Below the pieces are notes generated by a model. It saw only the letters and a program-made list of their open reading frames with translations, was not told the DNA's origin and did not search any database. Position numbers and translations under genes: made by a program. This document shows, one piece after another, positions 21,101 through 30,747 of a stretch of 64,000 bases of DNA. Every line of letters begins with the position of its first letter. Positions within the stretch are counted from its first letter, which is position 1. Source of the stretch: Onchidella celtica (lineage: Eukaryota > Mollusca > Gastropoda > Systellommatophora > Onchidiidae); contig OZ007574.1 in the NCBI GenBank assembly GCA_963931925.1, positions 31,585,461 through 31,649,460 of the forward strand, read 5' to 3'.

Positions 21101-22013
21101 GTTGGGTCTTATGCAGTGGCGCTATATGCCTTTCGGGTTAGTTACAGCCCCTGCTACTTTCGCCCGTATGATGACAATATTGCTCCAGGGTATGAATTCC
21201 GTATTGTCGTATTTTGACGACATTTGTATTTATGAAACCAATTGGTCGGGCCACCTCGCAGCCCTTCGACAAGTTTTTATTGCTCTTCGTCGAGCTGGCC
21301 TTACGGCGAAACCCAGTAAGGTGTTTTTAGGATATAATGAAATTAATTTTCTGGGCCATACAATTGCCCACGGCGTTCAGACTCCTGATGACAAGAAGAT
21401 AACTACCATCTTAAAGCTCCAACCCCCTCGAACTAAGAAAGAAGTTCGTAGTTTATTGGGCTTTCTTAATTATTATAGGAAATTCATTCCAAATTTTTCT
21501 TCGCTTACAGCTCCGTTGTCGGACCTCACAAGAAAGAATTTTCCTAATAAAGTGAAATGGACAACCGAATGTGCTGATACACTTCGTACCGTTCAACAAC
21601 TGTTTTCCACTTCTCCCATTCTCATACTACCAGATATAAACCAAATATTTATTGTCCGCACTGATGCGTCGGACAAGGGATTGGGAGCTGTGTTATTACA
21701 GGAACGAGACGATACCTTGCGGCCATGTCTATACGCCAGCCGCAAGTTGCTAGATAGGGAATGCCGCTATGCAATTATCGAGCGAGAGTGCCTCGCTATC
21801 ATTTTTGCTGTAAACGCATTTTCGCGATATCTTCTCATGTCTGAATTTATAATTGAAACGGACCATCGTCCGTTGTTATTCTTAAAGACTAACAGGGCTA
21901 AAAATGCTCGATTAACGAGGTGGAGTCTTGCACTCCAGGAATACCGGTTTGTTATCCGTGCTATCCCGGGCGGTGACAATTCCCAAGCTGATATTTTGTC
22001 ACGTCTCATTTAA
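18123..22013 (+). CDS. Gypsy-element pol part, integrase before RT (fossil)
   Basis: A 1296-residue reading with domains in an unusual order. A CCHC knuckle (CFRCNRVGHVQKFC) lies at ~190. The protease motif DSG is at 264-266. The integrase HHCC zinc finger is at 446-486 and its catalytic triad is D516, D575, E611 (D-x35-E). A GPY/F-like module (LLTWKGPFKVLKRL) lies at ~745-765. RT follows, with FCIDYRKLN (~925) and YFDDI (~1029). RNase H has VRTDASDKG (~1178) and ETDHRPLLFL (~1245). Standard Ty3/Gypsy pol has integrase last, whereas the Gmr1-like group has it before RT, as in Ty1/Copia. The RT and integrase sequences are nevertheless Gypsy-type. No chromodomain is seen. Confidence 0.9.
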   Translation: MNRLKHYLDRWIELANVTTGNYSQLYDLVLKDQIYTACHSDLVAHLKERAPTSSEEITSCAERYASAHPNRPLAKPSTTTPCYANVGKGAPTGHDRSRPTRRQAPNPRSQSEPPFVRQRDFPNRGNVSPRRGYQSYSFYEPRPYYRGNYPGQQYNRPQGPPRRVHFDDNHNYNRPQSLPYRGNDLNRTMCFRCNRVGHVQKFCNVKLESANACSVKSTPYETDGHSESSSQSKTIPVMSALHELGELTFYQGRVNAIRASVLRDSGCTTIGVRQSLVRPTQFLDKDVTCITFGGSVERFRLAEVYIDTPFLTGIVTACVLPNPVADIIIGNVPQVNKFPIGNLEIWTEDESVACATTRLQSSRRAHSPLSNPTIEVNITSSAFHDEQHSDPTLKHLFAKVDPTAPDTSKFLIKDDLLYRNFRNKRETVMQLVVPRSFRRDIIRLAHDTSLAGHQGKARTKSRILSQFFWPSIYADVNRFVSTCDVCQRRTPKGRASRAPLQEMPMVSRPFERVAVDIVGPLHKSDRGHRFILSVIDYATRWPEAIPLKDISADHVAEALITIFSRLGFPVEILSDSGPQFTSELFKKVLELVGIKQRLTSPYHPQSNGCCERWNATMKSMLARVSADKPSDWDRQLPAILFAYRELPNASTGFSPFELLYGRKPRGPMAILHDLFAGSDTDDNDTRSAYQYVVDLRHRILNACQLAQKSSAAHASLYKQYRDQGSRLRTLAVGDQTLVLLPETKNKLLLTWKGPFKVLKRLSRVNYLIKIRGQDKVFDINMLKQYLSDDDNRQNNRRNVVAQANAALVSVDDDDPIKIENSIPALRSSENTSDVNINPDLSESQRQDIRDLLNEFSTVFTDLPGNTSLVQHVIRLKTDIPVFVKPYPRPLHAQETIITEVRNMFHLGVIERSTSPYNSPIVLVKKKDDTVRFCIDYRKLNEVTIYDAEPIPNQENLFAQLARATIFSKIDLSKGYWQIPLDENSKQYTAFQTELGLMQWRYMPFGLVTAPATFARMMTILLQGMNSVLSYFDDICIYETNWSGHLAALRQVFIALRRAGLTAKPSKVFLGYNEINFLGHTIAHGVQTPDDKKITTILKLQPPRTKKEVRSLLGFLNYYRKFIPNFSSLTAPLSDLTRKNFPNKVKWTTECADTLRTVQQLFSTSPILILPDINQIFIVRTDASDKGLGAVLLQERDDTLRPCLYASRKLLDRECRYAIIERECLAIIFAVNAFSRYLLMSEFIIETDHRPLLFLKTNRAKNARLTRWSLALQEYRFVIRAIPGGDNSQADILSRLI

Positions 22014-22690
22014 TTTCCTATTAAAGAGTGTTGTGTCTTGTATTGGGGTTGGATAGTGCTTGTCCCCCTCAATTCTAGACGGTGGATGGATTCACATTTA
22101 TCTTGTTCATTACTTTATGAACCAGTTTTACAACCCTTTTTTGTGAATATCCTCTTTCCACCAGCGTCATTCCTGACTGTGACCTGAACTTCTGGCAAAC
22201 CTGACGCCCTTGTCAGCGGGTCAATGAGATAGAGACATGGCAAACCAAGCTACCAGAGCTACTGCTGCCATTGGATACCACAGTATTTTAATTAACAATA
22301 TATTGTGTGTGAATGTGTATATAAGCAGCAATTATGTGTGTTGACTAGATAATTATGAGCCTATTCCTTCAGTAAGGCTTCATTATTTGATAATAGTTAT
22401 ACTTTAATCCAGCAGTATACAGTGATATACTCATTATTATTATAGATGTTTCTGAGAATTTTGATTGTGTGCAGTAAGAATGTTTAAATAGAATAAATTC
22501 TATAGAACGTGGCATCAATAATTGTATGCTGTTTGTCCATCCAATATGCACGTTCTTAGTTAGATTTTTCTTCTCAAGCTTAAGGCTCATTTTTCTACAG
22601 TACTACTTAAGCCCCTACCACAATAACTTTGGGATTTCTTGGATCCTATCGTGTAAATTTTTCTTAAAATTTTCACTGGGGTGGGGGATA

Positions 22691-23956
22691 TGTCAGGGTT
22701 AGGATTTGAATTGCCGTGCTGGGTCACGCTTTGTTTATTTCATGGCATCATTGATTTTGGCCAGTGCAAACGTCCTTGAACTATTCCCGTGGACAGTTTG
22801 TTTTTGGAACGCTTTTTCTTAGAGATGGAAAGAAAGTGGGGCAAGATAGAACGAATGGATAAATTAACAGTGAAGGTGCAGTTTTCGACCCGGTGGTTTG
22901 GTGTACTTTAGCAAGGGAAGACGGGGCGAATAAGGAGTGAATAAATTCGTACATAAAACGTAGAGGGTGGAGAGACTTTGCGAACGCTTTTGACATGGTA
23001 ATTTAACTTTGTCTGTTACTATTAATAGACTGCGAGCTGAGCTCGAAATGGATGCACCAATCAAATTGGAGCAGTTGGCTGGGGTTGCAGAAGATATAAG
23101 CGAAGCCATCTTTAGGTTTATGCACTCCATGCAGGTCCTTCCTCCTGCGAGGGTGTCGGCAAGATTCAGCCTGAGAGAATCATGAGACTGTTAAAGACAT
23201 GTCTATGTCCTTGATAGACAATGAATTTACCCACAGCTATTTTCTCCAGTTCCCTGATATCATTTCAGGGAACCAATCGTAAGTTTTGAGACAGTGCGTC
23301 GACGATGTCGTGAATCTGACCCTACTTTTCCAGTAGAAGTGCTACCAAAGGATGCAAGATTATAATGTCTTTACTTGCAATTAAGATCTAGACTGAGTGA
23401 CTGATATACACATTTGTAAATTGTAATTTGATGTGTCTGGATGAGGCTGGGGATTGCCAGCCCATCCTAGAGCAGATCTAGATCTATATTAACTACGTCA
23501 GTGTGTCTTGACGGTTTGATCCTTTATAAGCTATTACTGAGTTAATATTGTCGTCTGAGACATAAGAATATTATTGGTGAGATAGTAGGCAGATTATATT
23601 TCTGAAGATAAATAATTACTAAGTAAACTGTGAATGAGTCAGAATGATATGGATTTTCTAATCTTTTAAGAATCTAGAGGAGACTTCTAGTTATGTATTA
23701 TAGTATTTTCATTTGATGCTGCTGATGTTGTCTTTTTAATATGTAAGATAGACGAAATTGTTAGGAATCTTAAGTAATAAATTTGTGGCCCTACAAGGTC
23801 CTTGATATAACTTACTCGAAATTGTTATTAGTGTATGTGGCATGGTATGGCAGAGTAATTTGTAAAACCTCTCGATTTTATTAAATGCAGTCGAACACTT
23901 AAATTTCATAATAACCATCCCCATAACACTCGAGGGTAGGACCCCAAATCGTAACA
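22691..23956 (+). mobile_element. candidate 3' LTR of the Gypsy element
   Basis: Starts TGTCAGGGTTAGG immediately after a purine-rich tract (the position a polypurine primer occupies in LTR elements) and could end at CAAATCGTAACA, giving ~1.27 kb with TG...CA ends. No target duplication is visible around it alone, as expected for one LTR of a longer element. I found no upstream partner, so this rests on end motifs only. Confidence 0.35.
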
Positions 23957-24386
23957 GTAATGACTATGCTAATTTAGTCTAGGAGTAGCCTGCTTGCACA
24001 CGAAAGACGTAACTGGGCTCCATCCTTTGTGCGGTTCGCCCCCCCCCCACCTTCCCTCCACCTGTTCTCTTTCACTGTACTGTGTGGCTTTGTTCTATTC
24101 CGTCAACTTGAAAGAGAATTTTGTGTTTAATATCGAAATTTTACGTAAAAGTGTGCTTGTCTCACGGTCAAATGCCGGGTTCTTGCGGATTTTTCGTTTC
24201 AGAGCGGGTTCTTACGCATGTAAATTATAGTGAAAAAATTCGGTTTCGCGGCAACAGCGGGTTCTAAGGCGGATCGGGTTCTAAGGCGGCGAGTTCTTAG
24301 ACGGAGACCACTGTATTATGCTTAAATGCATACGTCACTCGAACAGGGGGTATATCAGGGTAAATCCCCGTTTCATCCAGCATAAC

Positions 24387-24615
24387 ACCCGAGACACAGG
24401 TTACCGAGATGGTTCAATTCGCCAAATTCGTCGACTTGCCCGCGTACCGTCCATGTCAAGACTGCAACAATTCGCACCACACCCCTTCACAATAGAACAA
24501 AAAAGACTAGTACCAAAGAACTCTGTCAGTAGTACTCACCGTGTTTATACGCGCGCCAGCTGTGGACATGTAGTGAAAGAAGGAATGGTCCGTTTCTGTA
24601 TTCTGTATCTCGGAT
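24387..24615. mobile_element. MITE family D, copy 2
   Basis: Same ends (ACCCGAGACACAGG / CTGTATCTCGGAT) and interior as 7220-7426, 229 bp. It is flanked by AAC on both sides, a possible 3-bp target duplication. No coding capacity. Confidence 0.7.
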
Positions 24616-25064
24616 AACACGGCAACTGTGTCGGGCCTGAAAGGGAATTGAAACTGAACACTGTGCGATGAGACCATAGGTTACTTTACCATTCCCTAAA
24701 CCCTGACGTGAAAGAATAATTTCTGTCTGGAAAGGTACAGAGTGTGACAGTTATGCAGAGGACTTGGCAGAGAATCGAATTTATGTTGGCCGCAGTCGGA
24801 ATACTTAATTTAACCCTTTGAAGCCTGATTTTGTTTCACTATGCCGTGTCAATAGCCTCCTAAGGTCGCGGTAACAAATGTCAGGGCGCCCTGTGACAAG
24901 CGCTCATTACAGACAGTTTCATGCAGACAACACCGATGACGCACCATTGTCTAGGCAGGTCACTGGGTGCAAGCATGGGATATCCCATTCTATTTTTAGA
25001 TGCGATATATTTCTATCCCCAGACAGAGGAGAAGTATAGGTAGAAGGCGCATATCCGCCATCTT

Positions 25065-25450
25065 TGCAGTAAAGACCCACGCATCACCAAGGCGATTGTG
25101 GTCTTGATTTTGATTCGTAAATCGTATTTGCAATGCGAGCACTTGAGGCGTCAAGAACCAATGGGAGGCTAGCTAAAAGTAGTTCGCTACAGTAAACGAT
25201 GGCACGTGTGTACATGCACATGGGAGACGTTCGGTCAATTCTTTCACTTCCTTTCCCTTGTTTACACGGATGGTAGGGAACCTGACCAGCTTGGATCCAT
25301 CCTTTCCACCCCTGTCATAAAAGTCAACTGCAATGCAACCAGCAGGCTTTTTAACCGCTTAGACATATCTCGAAGTTACACTAATCAGCTGATCCAACGG
25401 CCATCTTATGTGTCGGAAGAACAAAACAAGAACACTCTCTGACGTCATGC
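25065..25450 (+). repeat. dispersed repeat family C, copy 2
   Basis: Second long copy of the family at 13640-13995. It has a ~15-bp insertion (CTGCAATGCAACCAGCAGGC region) relative to copy 1. Confidence 0.75.
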
Positions 25451-25879
25451 ACGTTCTACCTATTCTCAGTTCTTCGTTGCTGAATCGCAGACATAGAAAT
25501 GCAGAGGTCCATTTTTGCCGTTTCCCATACAAACGATAATGAACAACTGCTGTTAAGAATTAAAGACATTCCTGTTGTATTTCGCATATAAAAATGATTT
25601 GAAAAAAAAAGTATGTTAATTGCTTTTAAAAAGTAAGTTTTTGAAAAGCACAGAAATATGACCCTGTCGGATAAATTGGGCCTACTTTATGGTACACCAA
25701 AACAGGCATTTTACTTGGAAAGTTTATCTTCAATAATTCATTGTCAGATTGGGTGAAGCCTAAGATTGGGTATAAAGATCGTAGAATTATCGCATGTATT
25801 GTTATTTTTCAGTTGATTTGCCGTGGGCCAGCTGTTAATAGGATAGCCCTTCAGTCTGCGTTCAACATTATTGCAGTAA

Positions 25880-26830
25880 CATGAAGTTCCAGCACAGAAA
25901 TGTAGGAATCCTATGTAGGATTGACATGTCAGATTGATGAAGGTAAACTGACATCATTCCTATGGTAGATAATTATAAGTTGGAAAAAGAAAAGGAGTAT
26001 TCTGATTGGATTGCCGGCGTCGTACCACGCCATTCTTACCTGCAAACTTGATGTCAGTCCTACGAAGAATTCCCACATCAGATTGATGTAGATAAAAAAT
26101 GACGTTATTCCTATGTTAGATTTAAGTCTGAACAAAGTAGTATTCTGATCGGATTGTCATCATCGTACGATGTTTTTCCTGTGCACAAACTTGATGTCAG
26201 TCCTATGAAGAATTCCTACATCAGATTGATGTAAAGAAAAAAAATGACATCACACCTAAGTCGGATTTAAATAGGAAAAAAAGTTGTATTCTGATCCCAT
26301 TGCCAACATTGGTATATTGTGCAAACTTGACGTCAGTCCTACACAGAATTCTTACACTGGATTGATGTAGAAAAATGACATCGTTCCTATGTAAGATTTA
26401 AGTTGGAACAAAGTAATATTCTGATCAGATTGCCAAAATCAGAACGATATCATTCCTATGCGCAAACTTGCTGTCAATCCTTTGAAGAATATTTACATTG
26501 GATTGATGTAGGAAAAATGGCATCATTCCTTTGTCGGATTTGAATGGGAACAAAGTACCATTCTGATCGAATTGCCAACATTGGAACGACGTCATTCCTA
26601 TGTGCAAACGATGTCAGTCCTATGAACAATATTCATACATTGGATTGATGTAGAAAACGAATGACATCATTCTTATATTGGATTTCAGTCGGAGCAAAGT
26701 AGTATTCTGAGCGATTGCCAACTTCGAAACCCTAATTTCCAATGCTGGATTTCTTACGTCAGAACGGTGCCATTCTTACGAGCAAACTTGAGGTCAATCC
26801 GTCGTCGGATTGATGTAGGTTATTGGTTGT
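25880..26830 (+). repeat. ~140-bp tandem satellite, about 6-7 units
   Basis: Each unit carries TTGATGTCAGTCCTA, GATTGATGTAGAAAAAATGA, CATCATTCCTATG and GTATTCTGATC in that order. Successive TCAGTCC/TCAATCC words start near 26055, 26198, 26334, 26475, 26615 and 26795, giving spacings of 143, 136, 141, 140 and 180. Units are diverged by several percent to tens of percent. A single-unit relic lies at 35180-35235. Confidence 0.85.
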
Positions 26831-27729
26831 CATGGCAGTATTTATATCAGAAAGGGTTCAACAGGCCAAATCTAGATCTATTTGACTCGACCAGCGTTAA
26901 TCTATAAAACTAACAAACAATACAGGATTAATTGATCTATAACTTGAGAACAGAACAAGCAGATCTGTATTTAGATCATGTCCTTCACAAGGTTTCGAGA
27001 TAAACATCATAATATAGATCTTAATCTTCTAGATCCAAGATCACAAAGTGAATCGAAAAAATGTCCCCTGATCGATAATCCTTTTCATCTCGATCTAATT
27101 AATGGCAAATTTACAAGCTAAAAGTCTGTACTGTTTTATTGCATAACGGAGAATGACGTAGTTTTAATTATTTTGAACTGGTCTGGCAGTGGCAAGACAC
27201 GTAACGGCGAAGTTGAACAAAGTTTTTCCGTTATCTTCGACAGCCGATTTGCTAAACGAGCACACGGCAGACTACTCAACACAAGGGGATAAACCGGATA
27301 TGAAAAAGGGGATTCCACACGCTAAACACACACTGTAGAAATATGACGTAGGCCTCGAAAATCAAAACCGTCTGTAATGAGCATTGATTTGTGCGCCCTG
27401 TACAGGCCTACCGGTGTAAAGAGTTCATGGGTTAACATTCATCCTATACGTAAATGTACGGGAAGATGTGCAATTTTGCCTTTTTTATTAAACCCTGTAA
27501 TGCCCAAACATTTATTCACTTAACCAATATAACATTTCCGGATCTTGCAAAAACTAATTATGAAATGATCAATGGATGCAGAAATATAAATGTTTATCAA
27601 GGAAAAAAAAGTTTGGCGTTTTTTCGGTCATAAATTAAGAAATATCCCAACTATAGAACGCTGAGCTCTTATGCCGCGTTTAAGTTTGGAATGTTGGACA
27701 CTGGAGTGACAGTTGGATTGCCTGCTAAT
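26831..27729. other. non-coding, no gene seen
   Basis: Contains several AGATCTAGATC-like words and an A-run, and no supported gene or repeat copy. Confidence 0.45.
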
Positions 27730-27845
27730 GGGCCAAGATGGTCCAGTGATCGGATTCGTTTTGTTGCCTTGGAGGTTACGGATTCGACCCTCCATCTACA
27801 GGACAAATTTCTCTCTGACTTACCTGCCTGGCCACCATCATACAA
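27730..27845 (+). mobile_element. possible tRNA-derived SINE head
   Basis: AAGATGGTCCAGTGATCGG resembles a tRNA D-arm/A-box region, and GGTTACGGATTCGACCCTCC, ~35 bp later, resembles a B box (GATTCGACCC). No tail was defined. It could equally be a tRNA pseudogene. Confidence 0.4.
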
Positions 27846-28134
27846 TTAATTAAAAATTATATTACCATAAATTGTCAGTGCCCCTGGACGTGCATCACAA
27901 TTGAATTAAAAAATAACCAAGACTCCAAATAAGTCCAGAAAATATCTTATACAAATTTCAATAAACATTTTATGATCAAATACATTCTCAAATATTTTGT
28001 ATACTTTTTTTTTTTATCCCATTTGGGAAATTTGCATTAGTGTCTTTGCAGCCCATTTACAACTGGAGCAGTCACGGAGTCACACAGTGCAGAGCAGGTC
28101 GGCGTTGAGGAAGGGGGTGGGGGAGGGCAGGACT

Positions 28135-28430
28135 AGCTTTTTCTTCGCAGATTTTGCGGGGGCATCGGCTTTGTTAGGCCTACTCTTCTCGACTTCAACT
28201 GCTAATGTATCTTTAACGTGCGCAACCTGCACACGGGCCCTCCTAGTTTTTCGTCCCTATCCAAGAAGACTAGGTGCTCGATCCCACTTACCATAGGATC
28301 AGGGACAGGAAAATATGACAAAAATTCCAAAACTTCCAACATGCCTGCAGCGATCGGGAATCGACCCCGGTGTCTTCGACATGAGAGGTGAACATCTTGC
28401 CTTTAAACAAACTTGACCACATTGGCACAA
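28135..28430 (-). mobile_element. tRNA-derived SINE (family G), minus strand
   Basis: Same order as the 33473 copy: TTGTTAGGCCTACTCTTCTC, TCTTTAACGTGCGCAACCTG, CACACGGGCCCTCC, CATAGGATCAGGGACAGGAA, GGAATCGACCCCGG and ATGAGAGGTGAACATCTTGCC. On the minus strand the last two blocks form the tRNA-like head (B box GGTCGATTCC). Confidence 0.7.
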
Positions 28431-28913
28431 GAATGAATGACAAGGACAATGGGCTGGTGGACATGAGGGAGATGTCGGATATGGAAACTATAAAATCTCC
28501 CTCACACTCTCTGTCAGGAATAGCGCCAACCCGACGATCCAAATAAAGGAAAGAAGCAGCCGATGAGGAGCCCTTTTGAGGGCTAGAAAGAAAGAAAGAA
28601 AAGAAGGAAGAATAAGATCAAGAAAAGGACAAAGGCAACCCAAATGGATGCCCTTTGTCTGTGCAATAATCAGTCTTTAGTCCACTCTGGGTTTTTTTCT
28701 TCTAATTATTTATTTTATTGAGATAAACAGCTCTACTATTGAATGAAAAATATCGTACTGTACTATTCCCTCCTGGCAGCCTTTTGTCGCAAACTTTGAT
28801 TATATGGCCTATAGGAGAACCCACGCACTGTGCCCAACGTTCAGCTGCGACCACCTTCGCTACATAAGCCGAGCTTGTCTAAGAAGTGTGTGGCACCTGT
28901 GCTAAAATAATGT

Positions 28914-28921
28914 GGTGAGAC
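28914..28921 (+). other. 8-bp target duplication, left
   Basis: GGTGAGAC directly abuts the left inverted terminus at 28922. The identical 8-mer follows the right terminus at 33117-33124. Confidence 0.9.
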
Positions 28922-29295
28922 CATAGATTTACTACACTAACTAGATCGCGGCTTCCCATTGGTTGAGCCAGCGAAAAGTGAAGCACCCCTAGAGAGGGAT
29001 CCGCCATTTTGATAAGACGTGTTGTAAACAGTCTGAGTCATCGATCCGCTACTTTCGTTTTCTGCTGTTTGTCCTTTGTAAGTCTCACAAGAAAGAATCT
29101 GAGCTTGGACCTGTCTTTTTCATTGAAAGGTGAGTATTACTTAATGTTAATGACTTTTTTTTCAGAGATAATCAGTAATTGCAGGCTGAATCACTGTGAA
29201 AATACGAAAGGGCGAAAGCTCGGTCTGCTATCAGGCTAGCAGTCTCGCTAGATATAGATCTAGTCAAGATCATTCACCAGGTATCATTTAATGTT

Positions 29296-29705
29296 CGCTG
29301 TGGCTATTCTTACGGCAGCCTACCAACTTACCTAGGCTATATTAGTCCATTGTCAGATTGATATGTAACGACGTGAGGGTCTAGTCAGTTTGTATTATCG
29401 AGGCCGTAGGCCGATGTTCTTCTGGGCAGTAGTCAGACTGACATATCAGGGTGTGCCGCCGGGGTAGCTATGTATTGTTTTCACTCGGACTATAGAATGC
29501 ATTCGGAAGTCCTTCTTAGAGTTAACGAGTGAAAACAATACATAGCTACCCCGGCGGCTCACCCTGATATGTCAATCTGACTACTGCCCAGACGAACATC
29601 GGCCTACGGCCTCGATGATACAAACTGACTAGACCCTCACGTCGTTACATATCAATCTGGCAATGGACTAACAGTTGGTAGGCTGCCGTAAGAATAGCCA
29701 CAGCG
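29296..29705. mobile_element. 410-bp palindromic element, 9-bp target duplication
   Basis: Nearly the whole element is one inverted repeat. The outer 33 bp of each arm (starting CGCTGTGGCTATTCTTACGG) are perfectly complementary, and the arms stay highly complementary for ~200 bp to a loop near 29488-29520. The left arm has a ~12-bp insertion. It is flanked by the identical 9-mer TTTAATGTT (29287-29295, 29706-29714). Long inverted ends with a 9-bp duplication are typical of Mutator-like (MULE) foldback elements. Non-coding. It sits inside the 28922-33116 transposon, so it is younger than that insertion. Confidence 0.9.
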
Positions 29706-30229
29706 TTTAATGTTTTAGATCTAGTCTAATTGGAATGGCAGTTTCTAGAAATAGCACCGTGCAGAAGTATTGATACAGTTCATTTAGCTGGCAAGTCACC
29801 AGTCATCTGTGTGGCCTAGGCTACTATTTCACTACAAAATAGACGAGATCTATCGCCTTGCCAAGCACTTTCGATTCAATGCGTATCGGTAGGTGGGTGT
29901 CACGGGGAATGCCGACAGGTCATACCACACAGGCAGCATAATCTAGGCCTAGTCTAGATCAAACGGTTAGTTTTTATGCTTTTACATGGTTGATAAGCTG
30001 CATTAGCCTCCCCTCCCCCTGGCCTGGGAAAAATTGCCTGGTACTGATTGGAGGCTAACACAGTGCCAAGGAAGAGGAGAACGGGATGTAAATAATAAGG
30101 ATCAAATATGATGTGTAGGGCCCAGAACAGGTGGATCTACTCTTATGGGGATAAATTTACAAAGTAGGACTTTTTCATATATTATCTTGCTGGAAGGACG
30201 CAAGGGAGTTTTTCCCCAACGAAGTGCTT

Positions 30230-30249
30230 ATTCGCAGACGTCTGCGAAT
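30230..30249. repeat. perfect 20-bp palindrome
   Basis: ATTCGCAGACGTCTGCGAAT is fully self-complementary. An 18-bp near-palindrome (ATAAGATCCTGATCTTAT) begins two bases later, followed by a third half-site TTCGCAGA. Confidence 0.8.
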
Positions 30250-30747
30250 TATAAGATCCTGATCTTATTCGCAGATGGGGGGTTTCTTGGTCTTGAAATG
30301 CAAAATTATTGTCAATAATTTTTATGAGGCGCGTTCACCAGAATATGGAAACGAATCACCAAAATGTTTTAATTTGAAGACAGTTTAGTGATTGTTTTGT
30401 ATGAAAAACTTTTTACTCAGACACAGTTTTGCTTCCGAGAGGTCTAAATGTGTTTTTTGTTTTTTTTTGTTCTGTTTTATTGCATGGTGATGGAGGTTCA
30501 TGCATACGTGAAAGGTATTAGAGTGATGATGTGAATGCCTTCTTGTAAACAACAAATTGAAACACAAAATTTTAATGATGCAACATTACATTTTTGTGAT
30601 GTTTTCTTGATATGTGACGTCATGTTTATCTTCTCTCTGTATTCTTTGTCTTCTTGTTTAGATGAAGACGATGCACTTGGTGTTACATTTATAGAAGGTG
30701 TCATTGCCATGGTCGTGCCAGGGAGAACTGTTGAGACATAATTATGA

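Larger units (their letters stand above)
17040..22690 (+). mobile_element. Ty3/Gypsy LTR retroelement, Gmr1-like order
   Basis: Fossil element of the Ty3/Gypsy class. Parts in order: a repetitive leader (17040-17410), a gag part (17530-18126), and a pol part (18123-22013) with nucleic-acid-binding knuckle, protease, integrase, then reverse transcriptase and RNase H. Integrase before RT is the Gmr1-like arrangement, not the ordinary Gypsy order. A purine-rich tract (GGGGTGGGGGATA) ends at 22690 next to a candidate 3' LTR. No matching 5' LTR was recognised, so outer limits are uncertain. The coding region is nearly whole, with about one break, which suggests a fairly recent insertion. No envelope gene is seen. 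Confidence 0.85.

Noticed and set aside
24808-24835. piggyBac-like left end (TTAACCCTTTGAAGCC)
   Set aside because: No inverted partner end or second TTAA at a plausible distance.
27730-27845. A functional tRNA gene
   Set aside because: A- and B-box-like words are present, but I could not form a complete cloverleaf; a SINE head or relic is more likely.
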